NCBI GenBank assembly: GCA_030549775.1
Contig: CM060174.1
Span: forward strand, 44,434,707 to 44,498,706
Source of the DNA: Tamarix chinensis
Taxonomy: Eukaryota > Streptophyta > Magnoliopsida > Caryophyllales > Tamaricaceae
Length of the DNA: 64,000 nucleotides
Reading direction: 5' to 3'
A program made the translations under genes and the position numbers. Under the pieces are notes generated by a model that saw nothing but the letters and a program-made list of their open reading frames with translations, made no database searches and had not been told where the DNA came from. Positions 35,046-46,816 of this stretch are shown here, in pieces; positions within the stretch are counted from its first letter, which is position 1; every line of letters begins with the position of its first letter.

Positions 35046-35311
35046 TGATGCACTGTCGTATGCACAACAAATTTAATAAATAAATCCTAATTCCCAAATA
35101 CGTAGTATATGGCAAGAAGGATTCGAACCCACAAGGAATGACGTTTTAATCACTAATTTTGCTATTGATGTTATAACCCCGTTTATACAACTTCATTGAT
35201 TCTTATACTAAATTCAATTATACTAAGTCTTTAATCACGAATTGACAATTAGGGGAGGACTGAATTGGTGATGGAATTAAAATGCCATACATTCACATAA
35301 GAAAAATGATT
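35046..35311 (-). repeat. Truncated right (5') LTR of element B
   Basis: It starts TGATGCACTGTCG and follows the left LTR (23745-24010) for 265 bp, then stops at 'gaaaaatgatt'. From there the sequence is that of 22636 onward. The shared four bases GATT (35308-35311) are a microhomology at the joint. The remnant lacks the U3/promoter side of the LTR. Confidence 0.9.
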
Positions 35312-36416
35312 TTATTTCTTGGTGGAAACACGGCCCGTGTTTAGGAAACACGGGGGTACCATGTTCTTTGCTCCTTCATTATTCCTCCATTAAAATTTCA
35401 ACACAAGCTTCCCTTTGATGTCTTTGCTTCATTTCTAGCTTTTCTTCCATTGCTTTAATGTCTCTTGACGTGTTCTTTGCTTTATTTATTCTTTCCTTCT
35501 ACTTTTTCTTTGAATTTCTTTAGTTTTACCTTTTCCTATAAAATCTATTCAAAAGAGAAAAACTTGAGAAAAGATTAAATATTATAAAATTAATGAGTAA
35601 TAAATGATATTTTTATACAGGAAAATAGCCTATTAATTCCATCTATCAAATACCCCTATGCTTAAATCATTGCTTTTCCTCAAGCAACATCATGTCATGC
35701 ACATGAGCAACATCAAGAATTTCAAGTGAGATAAGTTATGGACTACAAGAATTATAAGATTGGATTTATTTATTCACAGAGTTTCATAATGCATTTGATG
35801 TGGAACAAAGTGGAGAGAAGCACATGATCGAATCACTTCTTTGTTTTGATCATCCATAGGTTGAAGAAGAAAGCTCATTTAAGGAAGACTAAACTCAAAA
35901 TGGTGTAGGCTTCGATGATATTATGTCCTTTGAATGTTAATGCACATTCAACGGGTTCTAAAGAGGAAGAATACCTTGGGCACTTCTTGTAACACCCCCA
36001 AATTTACTACTAAAAATTTTTGTTTAATTAAAAGGGTTTTGCGGAAGTGAAAAGATAAAACCGTAAACTCGGGGGCATTACCGCCATACTTAGTACCAGA
36101 TCGGTTCACTCCTACCATTCCAGTACTAAGTGCTAAGGCTAAATAAAGTTAACATTAAACACAAGTCATTAATAAAACACAAGTCATTCAGAAATCAGAG
36201 TGCGATTTAGGATTACAAACCAAAGAGTACGTGACTAGATTTTTTCAAACATAAAGCATAGTACAAAAACACAACTAAAATATGATAATACATGGTCCAA
36301 TAAAAGAATAGAGTTCGGCCAAGCCGGTCTCGATCCCTAAGTCAGGTTTAGGCTCAACGCTCAGCGCCACCCGATGCCTCGTAGGTGTCGTAGGCATCGA
36401 AGACATCATCCCCTAC
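35308..36416. repeat. Duplicated left flank of element B (copy of 22636-23744)
   Basis: It is nearly identical to 22636-23744, carrying the end of the C LTR, the C 3' fragment, the start of solo LTR A', its CTTCT and the start of solo LTR 2, up to the CCTAC target copy. About nine differences are seen by eye. It is a segmental duplication, not an independent set of insertions. Confidence 0.92.
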
Positions 36417-37980
36417 TGATGCACTGTCGTATGTACAACAAATTTGATAAATAAATCCTAATTTCCAAATACGTAGTATATGGCAAGAAGGAGTCGAACC
36501 CACAAGGAATGACGTTTTAATCATTAATTTTGCTATTGATGTTATAACCCCGTTTATACAACTTCATTGATTCTTATGCTAAATTCGATTATACTAAGTC
36601 TTTAATCACGAATTGACAATTAGGGGAGGACTGAATTGGTGATGGAATTAAAATGCCATACATTCACATAAGAAAAATGATTCTAAACAATTTAATGTTG
36701 ACTTAGGAAACTCAGAATAATGAATTCCTATACTTCCTCTCAACCTTAATAAATTGAATATGCTCTCAATTTATTTTTTGCACCCATTTAATAACCTAGG
36801 TTACGAACACTAGATTCAATTAATGGTAGCATTATGAACGGGAAGCAGCCAACTACAATCATAATCACAAAAGCTCGGATCATGCAATTGCACGAATTAA
36901 TTGATAAGATTAATAATTAATCTTCTTGCTACTATAGACAAATTAATTAACAATTACGGGTTAATTTCATTGTCTTAGCAAAGACTAAGTCCTAAACCAA
37001 ATAGGTGATCAATCTAATTAGTTCAAGAATCTTAATCTATGATACAGAATCATTCAATTCGATCCATTAATTCAATTAAACATCATCTAGAATCAAACAT
37101 TTAAAGTATAAAATGATAATTAGGTTATAATTCCATCCTCAATTCATCCTACCCTGTTCTATTTACTCAAATTTCTGCATATTCATAATTCATACAATTA
37201 CACAAAAGTCTCAGAAATTGATAATAACAATGCATTCACAAATTCTATTCTTGCAACAATTAGATAATACTATAGTGAATAAAATTAAAACTACAGAAAA
37301 ACAACTTAGATTCAACAAAAACAAAGATACTGAAATTTACAGAGGAATAGAGGAAACTTATCAATTGAAGTGCAGAATGTCAAATCATCAATAGAATTCA
37401 AGAAGATCAAAGGTCAGAATTGTGCATTACATGTATGTTCTAAAGGAATAAAGGAAGAACAATACATTCCAAATGTTTTTTCGATCTTTTTCCCCGTGTC
37501 CCGAACTCTGTTTTCATATCAAATTTATCAGGAACAAGTCGCGTGGCAGTTACACGTTTTTAATTGAAAACACGGTCCGTGTTTATGAAACACGGGACCC
37601 CCGTGTTTTCTTCCAACTGCTTTGCTGACAAGGATTTACAGACCGATACTCGGGATAAATAACACGGTCCGTGTTATGGAAACACGGGACCCCCGTGTTT
37701 TTGATTCTTCCACTCAATTCCTTTGAAAGTTTCAGCTTAGCTTCTCTTGATGTATTTGTTCCCTTTCCAACTTTGCTCTCCTTGATTCAGCATTTCTGGA
37801 TGTGTTCTCTACTTGATTTCTTCTTTTCATTGATTTCTCCTTGAATTTCTTCAATTCTTTTCTTTCTTGTAAAATTTATTCAAAGGAGGAAAACTCGACG
37901 AAAAGATTAAATCTAGTAGAATAAATGAGGGATAAATGATATTTTTAGACATGAAAATAATCAATAAATCTCATCTATCA
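36417..37980 (-). repeat. Full second LTR of element B, at the duplicated flank
   Basis: It has the same 1564-bp length and ends as 23745-25308. It ends CATCTATCA exactly at the old insertion border and is followed by CCTGC and solo LTR 2. It has no internal region of its own, so it behaves as a solo LTR in the duplicate. Paired-palindrome modules lie at about 37568-37607 and 37661-37700. Confidence 0.92.
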
Positions 37981-38244
37981 CCTGCATGCACAAGCTCAGA
38001 TGGGTCTTCCGCTCATGGGAATGAGCAGCACCCATGAAACGGGTGATCAGTACACTACGTATTGAGTAAGGTAATAGATGCGCTAAGGATAACATATAGA
38101 GCATATAACATAGGAATGAACATGTAGGCAACATACAATGATACATGTATTAAGGCCTGGTTACTTTTCACGTAAATTATTCTTTATTCCTCTTACAAAT
38201 ATGTTCATTCCATGCATACTCTTTAATAGTTCATATTAGTGTGG

Positions 38245-38610
38245 GAACCCCACTATTATAGCCAGTGGACTGGAATACATATAGGGAAAAAATCTCCTGA
38301 CCACTATTATTCGCTAGTGGACCGGTCTCCAGGATAGAATGCTCCTGACCACTATTATTCGCCGGTAGACTAGTCTGGCCCCGACTCACATGGTGTTTCA
38401 TTGTAAGTGCTTAGTGTATTTTCCATGGCTCAGCTTCATTACGTTTGGTTTGTTGAGCACGAAATCCCCCACTATTATAGCCGGTTGACCGGAAATCATG
38501 CAGGGAAAAAAGCTCCTGGCCACTATTATTCGCTAGTGGAACAGTCTCCAGGGCACCCCGGCTCCTGGCCACTATTATTCACCGGTGGACCGGTTTGGGC
38601 CCGGCTCAGC
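38245..38610 (+). repeat. CACTATTATT-CCGGTGGACCGG minisatellite in solo LTR 2
   Basis: Core words recur at about 38250, 38300, 38342, 38468, 38520 and 38570. Two larger blocks (about 38245-38400 and 38463-38610) repeat each other, separated by a unique 'cattgtaagtgctt' segment. It is the counterpart of 7665-8005. Confidence 0.75.
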
Positions 38611-40039
38611 AATCTTTCTCTTTAAGTGATTAGTATCTTATTCGTGTCTTATTCGGTAAACGTTACACCCTTGACATGCATGTACTCGACGTGCTATTTC
38701 TATCCTCTTAAGGGAGCCCGTCCCATATCTTGAGACTCTTACACCCCTTATCACGCCTTGACATCCATACCCCTTATGCTTACACATAATGAAAATCCAA
38801 CTCCTAAGGATGTGGGTTAAGGCCCGACACCTTATGACATCAACTCCACCTACGGGAAAACCCTAATTGGACCTATGTGGCCTAACTTTCTCTCACTTAC
38901 ACTACCTTTACTTCATTCACCACCCCACATCTTATCTCAATTAGGTCCAATCCCAAAACGTATCACTTTACCTCTCGATTTCACATGTGACCTCAAAAAC
39001 CCTAGTTGGCCACTTCAAACCCTAGTACCTTTCTTCTCCCACAAGTAAACTCTATCTTTTCATTCAAAATCCCTTCTCTCCTATGGAACCCATACTCATC
39101 CCTTATAAAGTAAATTATCACTCTTAACCCGTACTCCACTCTCCCCGAATCATTTTTACTCTCGCACTTTCCAGATTACTACTTCCTCCCAAAACCCTAA
39201 TTAGATCCCTTATATACCCTTACACCAACCTACGTACTATTTTTCATCCCAAGTCTCTAATCACTCCACAACTCTCCCATTAGCTTGTTTACACCCTAAA
39301 TCAACTTCTCTCACGTAAGGATCACCCCCATGCAAGATTTATCCATCTCATGCAAACACCCAAAGTCCCCATACAAATTTTAAGATTCCTATGCATGGTT
39401 CCCATCTCTCATTCATTATAGTTATTCCTTCCTCTTTCATTTCCTCTCATGGATCATGAGGTATTTTGGTCAACCTCATATCCCCCTTAATGAACTCACT
39501 TCCCATTTCTTCGTTTTTGTCCTTTTATTCCCATATCATATTATCAATTGTCCTAGCATGTATTTCTTAGAGGGCCATATCATATCACACCATAAACACC
39601 ATATATACATATCACACTCATCATAAGAAACACATACAAACATACCTCAACTCCAAGTTGCGCTACACATAAGACAAGTTAATTGCAATCATATAATAAA
39701 CGACATAGCATGATATATATAGCATCCAAGGCATACAAGTCACATAACACACATGGGCCTTAGCTACATCCTTACCTAAAGTGACGCCGAGCTTGGAGCA
39801 CGCTCCTACGACTCCTAAGGGTTTTGGCTCGATTCACCTATAAGGGGGAAAATACTACGAATTAGTTTTCCCTCTACCAAAAATACTAGTATTCCTTATT
39901 TTAGTCTAAGATTAGGGTTGTTATTATTATAGGTATTTTTATAAATGAAAACTAGGGTTTTTACCATCAAGTTAGCCTACTAGATATTACTAGTCAAAAT
40001 AAACTTATGTTATTATTCATAACCATATTTATATCATTA

Positions 40040-40797
40040 AGCCTAAAAAATTTATTTCTTATAATAATAGTACTAATACTTGTCAAAACAAAATAGTAAT
40101 AATGATGATAATAGTAATACTAATGCTCCTAGAAATAGAAGCCCTATTATTATTATTATTATTTAGGCTAAGGCTAATAATGGTTTTTGGGATAAGATAA
40201 TAATGTAATATTAGTATTATTAAGAAAGTAATAATATTATTAAAGGTAATAATGATGTTAGTTATATTTGGAATAATAATAATATAAGGGTTCTAATGTT
40301 TTTATCATAATAATATTAACAAAATAATAACAATAGTACTGGTAATAACTAATAATGATACCATAGTAATAATGTTAGTAGCAAAGGCATTAGGAATAAT
40401 ATTAGCAATGTTTGAATAATAATAATAGTAATAATACTCAAGTTGGGTATTCTTCTTTTATAGTAACAAAAGGGTAATATGCCAATTTTGGTTTCAATAA
40501 CATTAATAAAAATAAAAATAATAGTAATATTATTAACAATGCCAACAACAACAACTACAACTACAAAAACAACAACAATAATAATAATAACAATAATAAT
40601 AGTAATAATGATAATAATACTACTACTAATAATAAAAATAATAATGATAATGATAATAATGTTAAGCATAGTAATAATAATGACAATAACAATAATATAG
40701 TAACCAAAACGATAATAATAATAATATAAGGGCCCAAGTATTTATATTAATAATAAAAGTGATAATGGATAACTTTAGTATTAACAATATTAATAAG

Positions 40798-40845
<48 letters not shown>

Positions 40846-40890
40846 TAGATAATACCATTAATATTATTAAATAACTAATATTTGTATAAA
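40040..40890 (+). repeat. Long AAT/ATA microsatellite region in solo LTR 2
   Basis: Dense trinucleotide runs occur, with a pure (ATA)n stretch at about 40797-40845 and CAA/ACA-type triplets at 40540-40580. The poly-Ile frames at 40349-40700 on both strands are artefacts of this repeat. Confidence 0.9.
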
Positions 40891-42041
40891 GTGAGTTTAA
40901 GGGTTGCAAAAGTTAGAGAACCACCTAAGGCAGTGGTGGCACCAACGGCTTGTTTTGGAGGGTAGAGGTGGCATTGGTGGTGGCGGAATTGACGGCGGGT
41001 GGCGGTGCAAAGGGCGAAAGGGGTTGAAGTTGGTCATTTGGGGAGGGTGACTTTGCACAGCTGGGGTGGCTCGTGTAGGGGAAATCAAGGGATGAGGAGG
41101 GTTTGGTTAGGTATAGGGTGGTGCAAGGAGCAGTTTTTGGGGTGGTTTTGTTGGCGGTGATGGGTGGCGGCTGTGGTTTGCTTGTCTAAAGAGGAGGCAG
41201 AGAGAAGGGCTGTTTCTAGATTTTTAAGATCAAAATTCAAATTGAGGCAGGCTATGGGGTATATATAGATCGATTGGCTGGGCAATGATAAGGGGAAGAA
41301 GACAAGGAAGGTGCAGATGCTAGGCATACCACCTAGTGGCGGCAGTCAAGGCGGTTCTGTCATGCTAGAGCAGCAAGGTCGAGGGAAGAAGGAAAAAGAA
41401 AAGGGTAGGGTGCTCGGGAGAGGGCAATACGTTGGTTGGGGTTGAAAATGAGAAAGAAAGTGAGGGGAGAGGGAGGGAAGGAGGGTGGCAGTGATGGTGG
41501 CCGACGGAACACTAGGTTGTAGCTCCTCGGTCACCGCCCATGCCTCGGGGAAGAAGAACAGGTTGGGACCGGGCGGCTTAGGGAGAAAAAGAAGAAAAGA
41601 AAAAAGAACCGGACTTACCGGGAAAGAAGAAAAAAAGAAGGGATGAGAAGGCGGTGCGGGCCTGGGCCGTGCAGGGAAGCTAGGTCGCGCGACGCCGGCC
41701 CAGGTCGAGAGGGGGGGGAAGGGAAAAAGAGGAAGAAAAATAAAGGAAAAATTATGTGGGTTGGGTATTTTGGTATTTTTGGGTTATTTAGGATAATAAT
41801 ATTTATAAAATAATAAGTAATTCCTTTTTGGCTTAATTTAGGCTATTTTAGATAAGTTTTATCTTAATCCCATATAAATTAGCATTACTCCCTAATTCTT
41901 CCTCATTAACCTATTTATCATTTTTCCTTGATTGTCCCTAAATAGCTACCTATATTTTAATAAAATAATTAATTTAATTAATCATCTTAATAAATCCTTA
42001 TTTAGCCATAATTTTCAGAATTAGAATTTTGGGGTATTTCA

Positions 42042-42687
42042 CTTCTTCTATCTAGATGGGACTCCAAAGGGAGGAAAACACAAGTCTCGACTTGTGAATT
42101 TTGTGTTCAAATGATTTTTATTCTAATCTGCTTATGCGTGTACAAGGAGTAGGTATATATATAGGTAGTAAACCGATAAAAATGAGACTAAACTAGCCGG
42201 TTACCTCCTTAATTCAAGATGGATTTAACTCACTTGAATTAAGCCTATATAATAATTATTCTCAATCATAATTTCATCATTTAAATGATATTAATGACTA
42301 ACATTACAAATCCCTACAATCAACTATGGTACATACATGAAATTATAACAAAACCCTAGCTTACATGAAATATACTTTAGGCTTTACAACAAGCTTAATA
42401 TAACTAATGATTTCACCAACTATATCTTAGTGTAGTGTTATCCCATATATACCATAGCCTTGCATGCTTTGAATTCTTGTACACTTTAAGTCTCTTCTTG
42501 TGTGTTAACTTCTTCACCTTGCAAATATGTAATATACCTGCAAGAATATCTTGAAGTATTTTCAATACCAAGTAAAGAAATATAATCAAGAACATTTAAA
42601 ATGATTGGATCCATTATTAAGAATGCTATTTCTTCCTTACCTTGAGAATCATTAGAAACATGAGATAAATTAGATGCACCTGCATCA
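42042..42687 (-). repeat. Solo LTR A' of the element-A family, right part
   Basis: It begins with the second CTTCT copy, then runs on the minus strand along the A LTR (for example 'tcatttaaatgatattaatg', 'caactatggtacatacatga', 'aaccctagcttacat') and ends GCACCTGCATCA. It is followed by GCATT (42688-42692), which equals 23119-23123. The minus-strand TATA region is changed compared with A, so promoter activity is unlikely. Confidence 0.85.
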
Positions 42688-42692
42688 GCATT

Positions 42693-44060
42693 GGGACTTA
42701 AAACACTTATAAATCATAAAATTGAAATGTTGAGAATATTTTGGATCACACATCTAACACACCCTATAAACAGTCTTATCAAATGCTCAAGTTGTTAGGG
42801 TATGAGAGTTAATATAGTTAGTATCTCACCATGAAAAGTTAGATAAAGATTAATGAAATTTAAATTGGTAGATTCTTACATTCAGTACGTGAAACTACTC
42901 CCTCTTATGTGTATAGGGTATGATGTTTTTACTCTCAAAACTTCTCCAAATGACAATGATTGCCCATATATTTGCCATTGATCTTAATTCTCCACCACTG
43001 AAGAGAACTAAAGTATATAAGAATCAAAAGGTCTTAAGGTTGGTTGTAATTGGGCTAGGGTTAGGATATAAATTTGAGATTGCAGGTTAACTCTATTAAC
43101 TAGAGAAGTAATTTTATTTCTTTCCATTAAGTCACAATCCTTCTTTTTTTGTGTTAAAACCTTTCCCTTCAACCAAATAAAGAATAAAAGACTTTTTATA
43201 TTTTTTTTTATTTTTTTTTAACACCCCCATGCTTAGATTTTACCTTATTAACAAATGTTTTCCCTAAAAATCTATTGTTTCAGTAGTCATAGAGTAAGAA
43301 GGGAAAAAGCATATGAAGATTAGTTGTTAATAAAGGTTAGATCAATAGAATATGGCTTAGTCTCAAAGGGGTTATGCAAATGAATAACAATTTTTAAGGT
43401 AGGCTTTTTGGTCTTGTAGCCAACAATGAAAAAAAGAGTGCCTTCATCATTTTTAAATATCCTAAAGTTCTATGTAGTCTTGAAGATAATTAATGGCAAA
43501 TTATAGTTTCACATATCATTGGAGAACACACACAAAAGGAAAATATATTTTGGATGAAAAATGTATCCAAAGATTAGGCTCAAGCACTCAAAATGTTATA
43601 TCCACCAATTTTGAATTTAATTTCATCTCATTCATAATAAATGTATGAATTGATTCCTAACCATTCTAACTTTATTTCCTTCACCACAATCTCAATTTCT
43701 ATTGTTAAGGTTTTGGAAGATGGTGATCAAAATAGTTATGATGATTTAAAAAAAAAATCCATTGTAAAAAGATTTAGTCCCATTATTTGTTTACCCAATG
43801 AATGGATAAATCAAGTCTAACACTTCTTGTTTCGACATGAACCAAACAAAAAACATAAGATCACATACTTAGAAAACGAACCACCTAAACAAAAAAACCC
43901 AAAGAAAGAAAGAAATATATATATATATATATATGCAAATAACACCCACAAAGTCTACCTTTACTCTATAAATTACCACAAGTGCATCTCCCTACTTAGC
44001 TTTTTCATTGCCTCCAATGAACTAACACACAAAAAAGAGAATAGGAATAGGATTTATAAA
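42693..44060 (-). other. 3' non-coding region of element C, main part
   Basis: It aligns with 25446-26840 of B and with the E fragments. It includes an (AT)n run at about 43914-43934. The 88-residue forward frame at 43827-44093 crosses this run and is not a gene. Confidence 0.75.
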
Positions 44061-45273
44061 GAAGTTGGTGGTGGGTCCCTATTCCTGAGGTGAAATTTGT
44101 AAAGAGATTTCATCATTTGATCTTGCGTTCTACGCATGGAACACAATTAGGAGTAAACTTAGGTTTGAAATTGGAGATGCCATTCGGGAACATAAGTAGA
44201 AGAGGATGAGGATTCGGGCTGTGAATGACGGGGAGGAGGTGGTGGTGCTTGTTTGACATGAGGAGGGAAATGATGTTCAATCACAAGAGGAGCAGGAGTG
44301 TCTTCACCATTGATTAGTTGCCATTTTCGTTGGTTCAAAAGGTTTGTTTTGGCAGGGTTAGGTATGGGAAAATGAGCATGCCCCTAGTATGAAAGATACC
44401 ATGCGTTGCCCCTACATTAAATAAGATGCATAAGATGACAATGTTCAATATCTATTCATGTGCTCATGGCTTATATGGGAATATCATCTAGGAGAAGTAT
44501 GTCCATACTTAGATAAATAGTTGCAATTAAAGCACCAATGACAATATCACCCTGTTTAGAGTTCCTTACCCTTTGAAATTGCTTAGCTAGAAAATAAGTA
44601 GTGTCAATTTAGTTATGATCTAGCATAGAATTGATGAAGAAAATCTCTATGGATCGAACTACCCCTATACTATCCCCTCGCCCAAAAATAGTGGTAGCAA
44701 ATATCTAAAAACCAGATTGAAAATCCTTGAAGGTTTGGATTCTAAGATTCTAAAAGTATTGGGGGTGAGCATATTAGAAACATTACCAATTTTAGAAAAG
44801 AAATTATTCACATTGAGCCATGGGTGTATGATACGCTCTCCCCTTGAAGATAACATAAAAATGTTGGCTAATTCATGCAGAGAAATTTGCCTATCTTCGT
44901 TAAAGATGTGAAAGCAAATATACCCCTGTTCCTCTAAAGATGAGCTAGCATATTATTCAGAAGTACTAAGAAATTCTAATGTTAAATGCCTATATGTATG
45001 ATTAGTACAACAAACATAATTATGCAATTCCGCATTTCTCAGTAATTACATGACTTGCACGTGTATACCCAATATATTTAGACAACCATCATCTAAATAC
45101 CTTGTTCCAGTAATGTACCTTTGGGATAAATAATCATACCTTTTTTGTTGTTCTGGTGTGGTAAATATAATACCTAGCTCATTTAGTCTAGTTCTTCTAT
45201 TTTGATGTTAAGTTGGTGACGCTCGATGTATTAAAGATTCCCTCTCATTTCTTTGCTTCTTTTTGGGTGCCAT
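44061..45273 (-). pseudogene. Athila 3' ORF pseudogene of element C
   Basis: It aligns on the minus strand with the 417-aa ORF of B, starting at the CAT of 45271-45273 (MAPKKKQR...). It has many stops and frameshifts; the longest surviving piece, 44665-44856, reads HPWLNVNNFFSKIGNVSNMLTPNTFRILESKPSRIFNLVFRY, matching B's FYANNFFAKIGDTANMPTPDTF. It shows that the ORF belonged to the family before B inserted. Confidence 0.8.
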
Positions 45274-46816
45274 CTACAAGGATAACCAAATATACATAAT
45301 ATAGTTAGCGATATCTTACAGAGTATACATGTATTAGTAAGAATATTAGGGTTTTGGATAAATTGTGTTTGTTATACTTCCCTTTAGTCTTTGCGTCACC
45401 CAATCCAATACTTAAATAGAAATTCCAGATATTAATTGAATGTCACAAACATTGTGATATTTGGCATTCAATTTCAGTAATCATAAGCATATGTGCACGT
45501 CATCCATTAGTAGGAATATAGAATTCTCATCCTGTAAGAATCATTTTAGCACATTCCCCTATTACTACAAAAATGCATTGCAACTTGCAACAAAATTCAA
45601 CCCAAAGACACATATACATTGCATTTGCAACAAATTTTTAGCAAACAAACATATTTCATGGGCGCATTGCAGTTTGCAAAAATAATTCAACATACAAACA
45701 CATATGCATTGTATTATGCCACAAATTTTTAGCAACAAACATATATGCCTTGCAATTGTAACAAAGATTGCAGCACCAAACCTTACGAGTGTGATTTTTG
45801 GTGAATGAAATTGTAAAATATAGCTCAGTAGGGCTTAGAAAAATCAAATTAAACAAAATCTATAAGCTAATTTGTTGAGATCGGGATTATTTGAACAAGA
45901 AATGAAATTAGGGTTTAAAGTGCCGATTTGTGAAGATTGATTGAATGTGAGTGATGGAAGGGATGTTTGAGATAAGAAGATGGTTGTAGAAGTGGTAGGG
46001 ATGAAGAATTAAAGTAAGGATGTATGGGTATGGAAGATTATTGCAAGAGAATGGAAGATTGAAGAAGAAAGGACTGGTTGGTTTTGCATTCAGTAGAGAG
46101 CTGGTAGAAAATTTTGGTTGGTCGTGTTCTATGATTTCTAAAAATACGTGCAGTAATAAGGTTTTTTCCAAGAAACACGGTACCTCCGTGTTAATTTTTA
46201 AACTCTCTGCTACAGGGTGAAAAATTCCTGACATAAAAATATAGCTCGTATTTAGTATACACGAACCACCCGTGTTTATTTTGAAAGTTTATAGAATATG
46301 CCAAAATTTATTGACAGAAAAACACGGTCTGTGGTATATCAATACGGACCACCCGATTTATTTTTGAAACGTTCTTGAATTGGTTGAATTTTCTAATAGA
46401 AAAATACGGTTTGTAGTTAGTAAATACAGACCCCCCGGTGTAATTTTTGAAAGATTTTTCTTTTTGCTGTTTTTACTTGGGAAACTTTGACGGTAAAACA
46501 CGGGTCGTGTTTTTTGAATACACTACCCCCATGTTCTTTTATTCTTCTTCTATTTTCTTTCAAATCTTTCCTATAACAAGAACATGAATAATTTTCCAAT
46601 TTTTATAGTTTTTTTATGCTTTCACTATTTACACTACAAAACAAGGAAAACACACTCACATGATACACATTGAACATACACAAAAATAGAAAACATACAC
46701 AACTACATCCTACATGAATTATAGAAAAAAAAAGAATAACAAGGGAACATAGTATGAGATAAGAAAAACTTATGTACAACACTTGGGTGTTTCCTAAGTG
46801 GTAATTTCCCACTATT
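45274..46816 (-). other. Spacer between pol and 3' ORF of element C, with decayed palindromes
   Basis: Non-coding DNA is equivalent to 28095-29422 of B. At about 46160-46545 there are five decayed paired-palindrome modules (for example gaaacacggtacctccgtgtt, aaacacggtctgtg), spaced about 80-85 bp. The small frames at 45461-46599 are not conserved in B. Confidence 0.65.

Larger units (their letters stand above)
37981..42041. mobile_element. Solo LTR 2, right part
   Basis: It continues from 23744 and matches 7372-11566 of solo LTR 1 in order: cctgcatgcac, the 'catgggaatgagcarcaccc' block, the CCGGTGGACCGG minisatellite, the CA-rich block, the AAT microsatellite, the GGC-rich block and the purine-rich block. 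It ends AATTTTGGGGTATTTCA at 42041 and is followed by CTTCT. No ORF of solo LTR 1 is conserved here, and frames such as 38407-38625 read the minisatellite. Confidence 0.85.

Noticed and set aside
40349..40700. Poly-Ile/Val open frames on both strands (106 and 73 residues)
   Set aside because: They are produced by the AAT/ATA microsatellite; composition alone explains the lack of stops.
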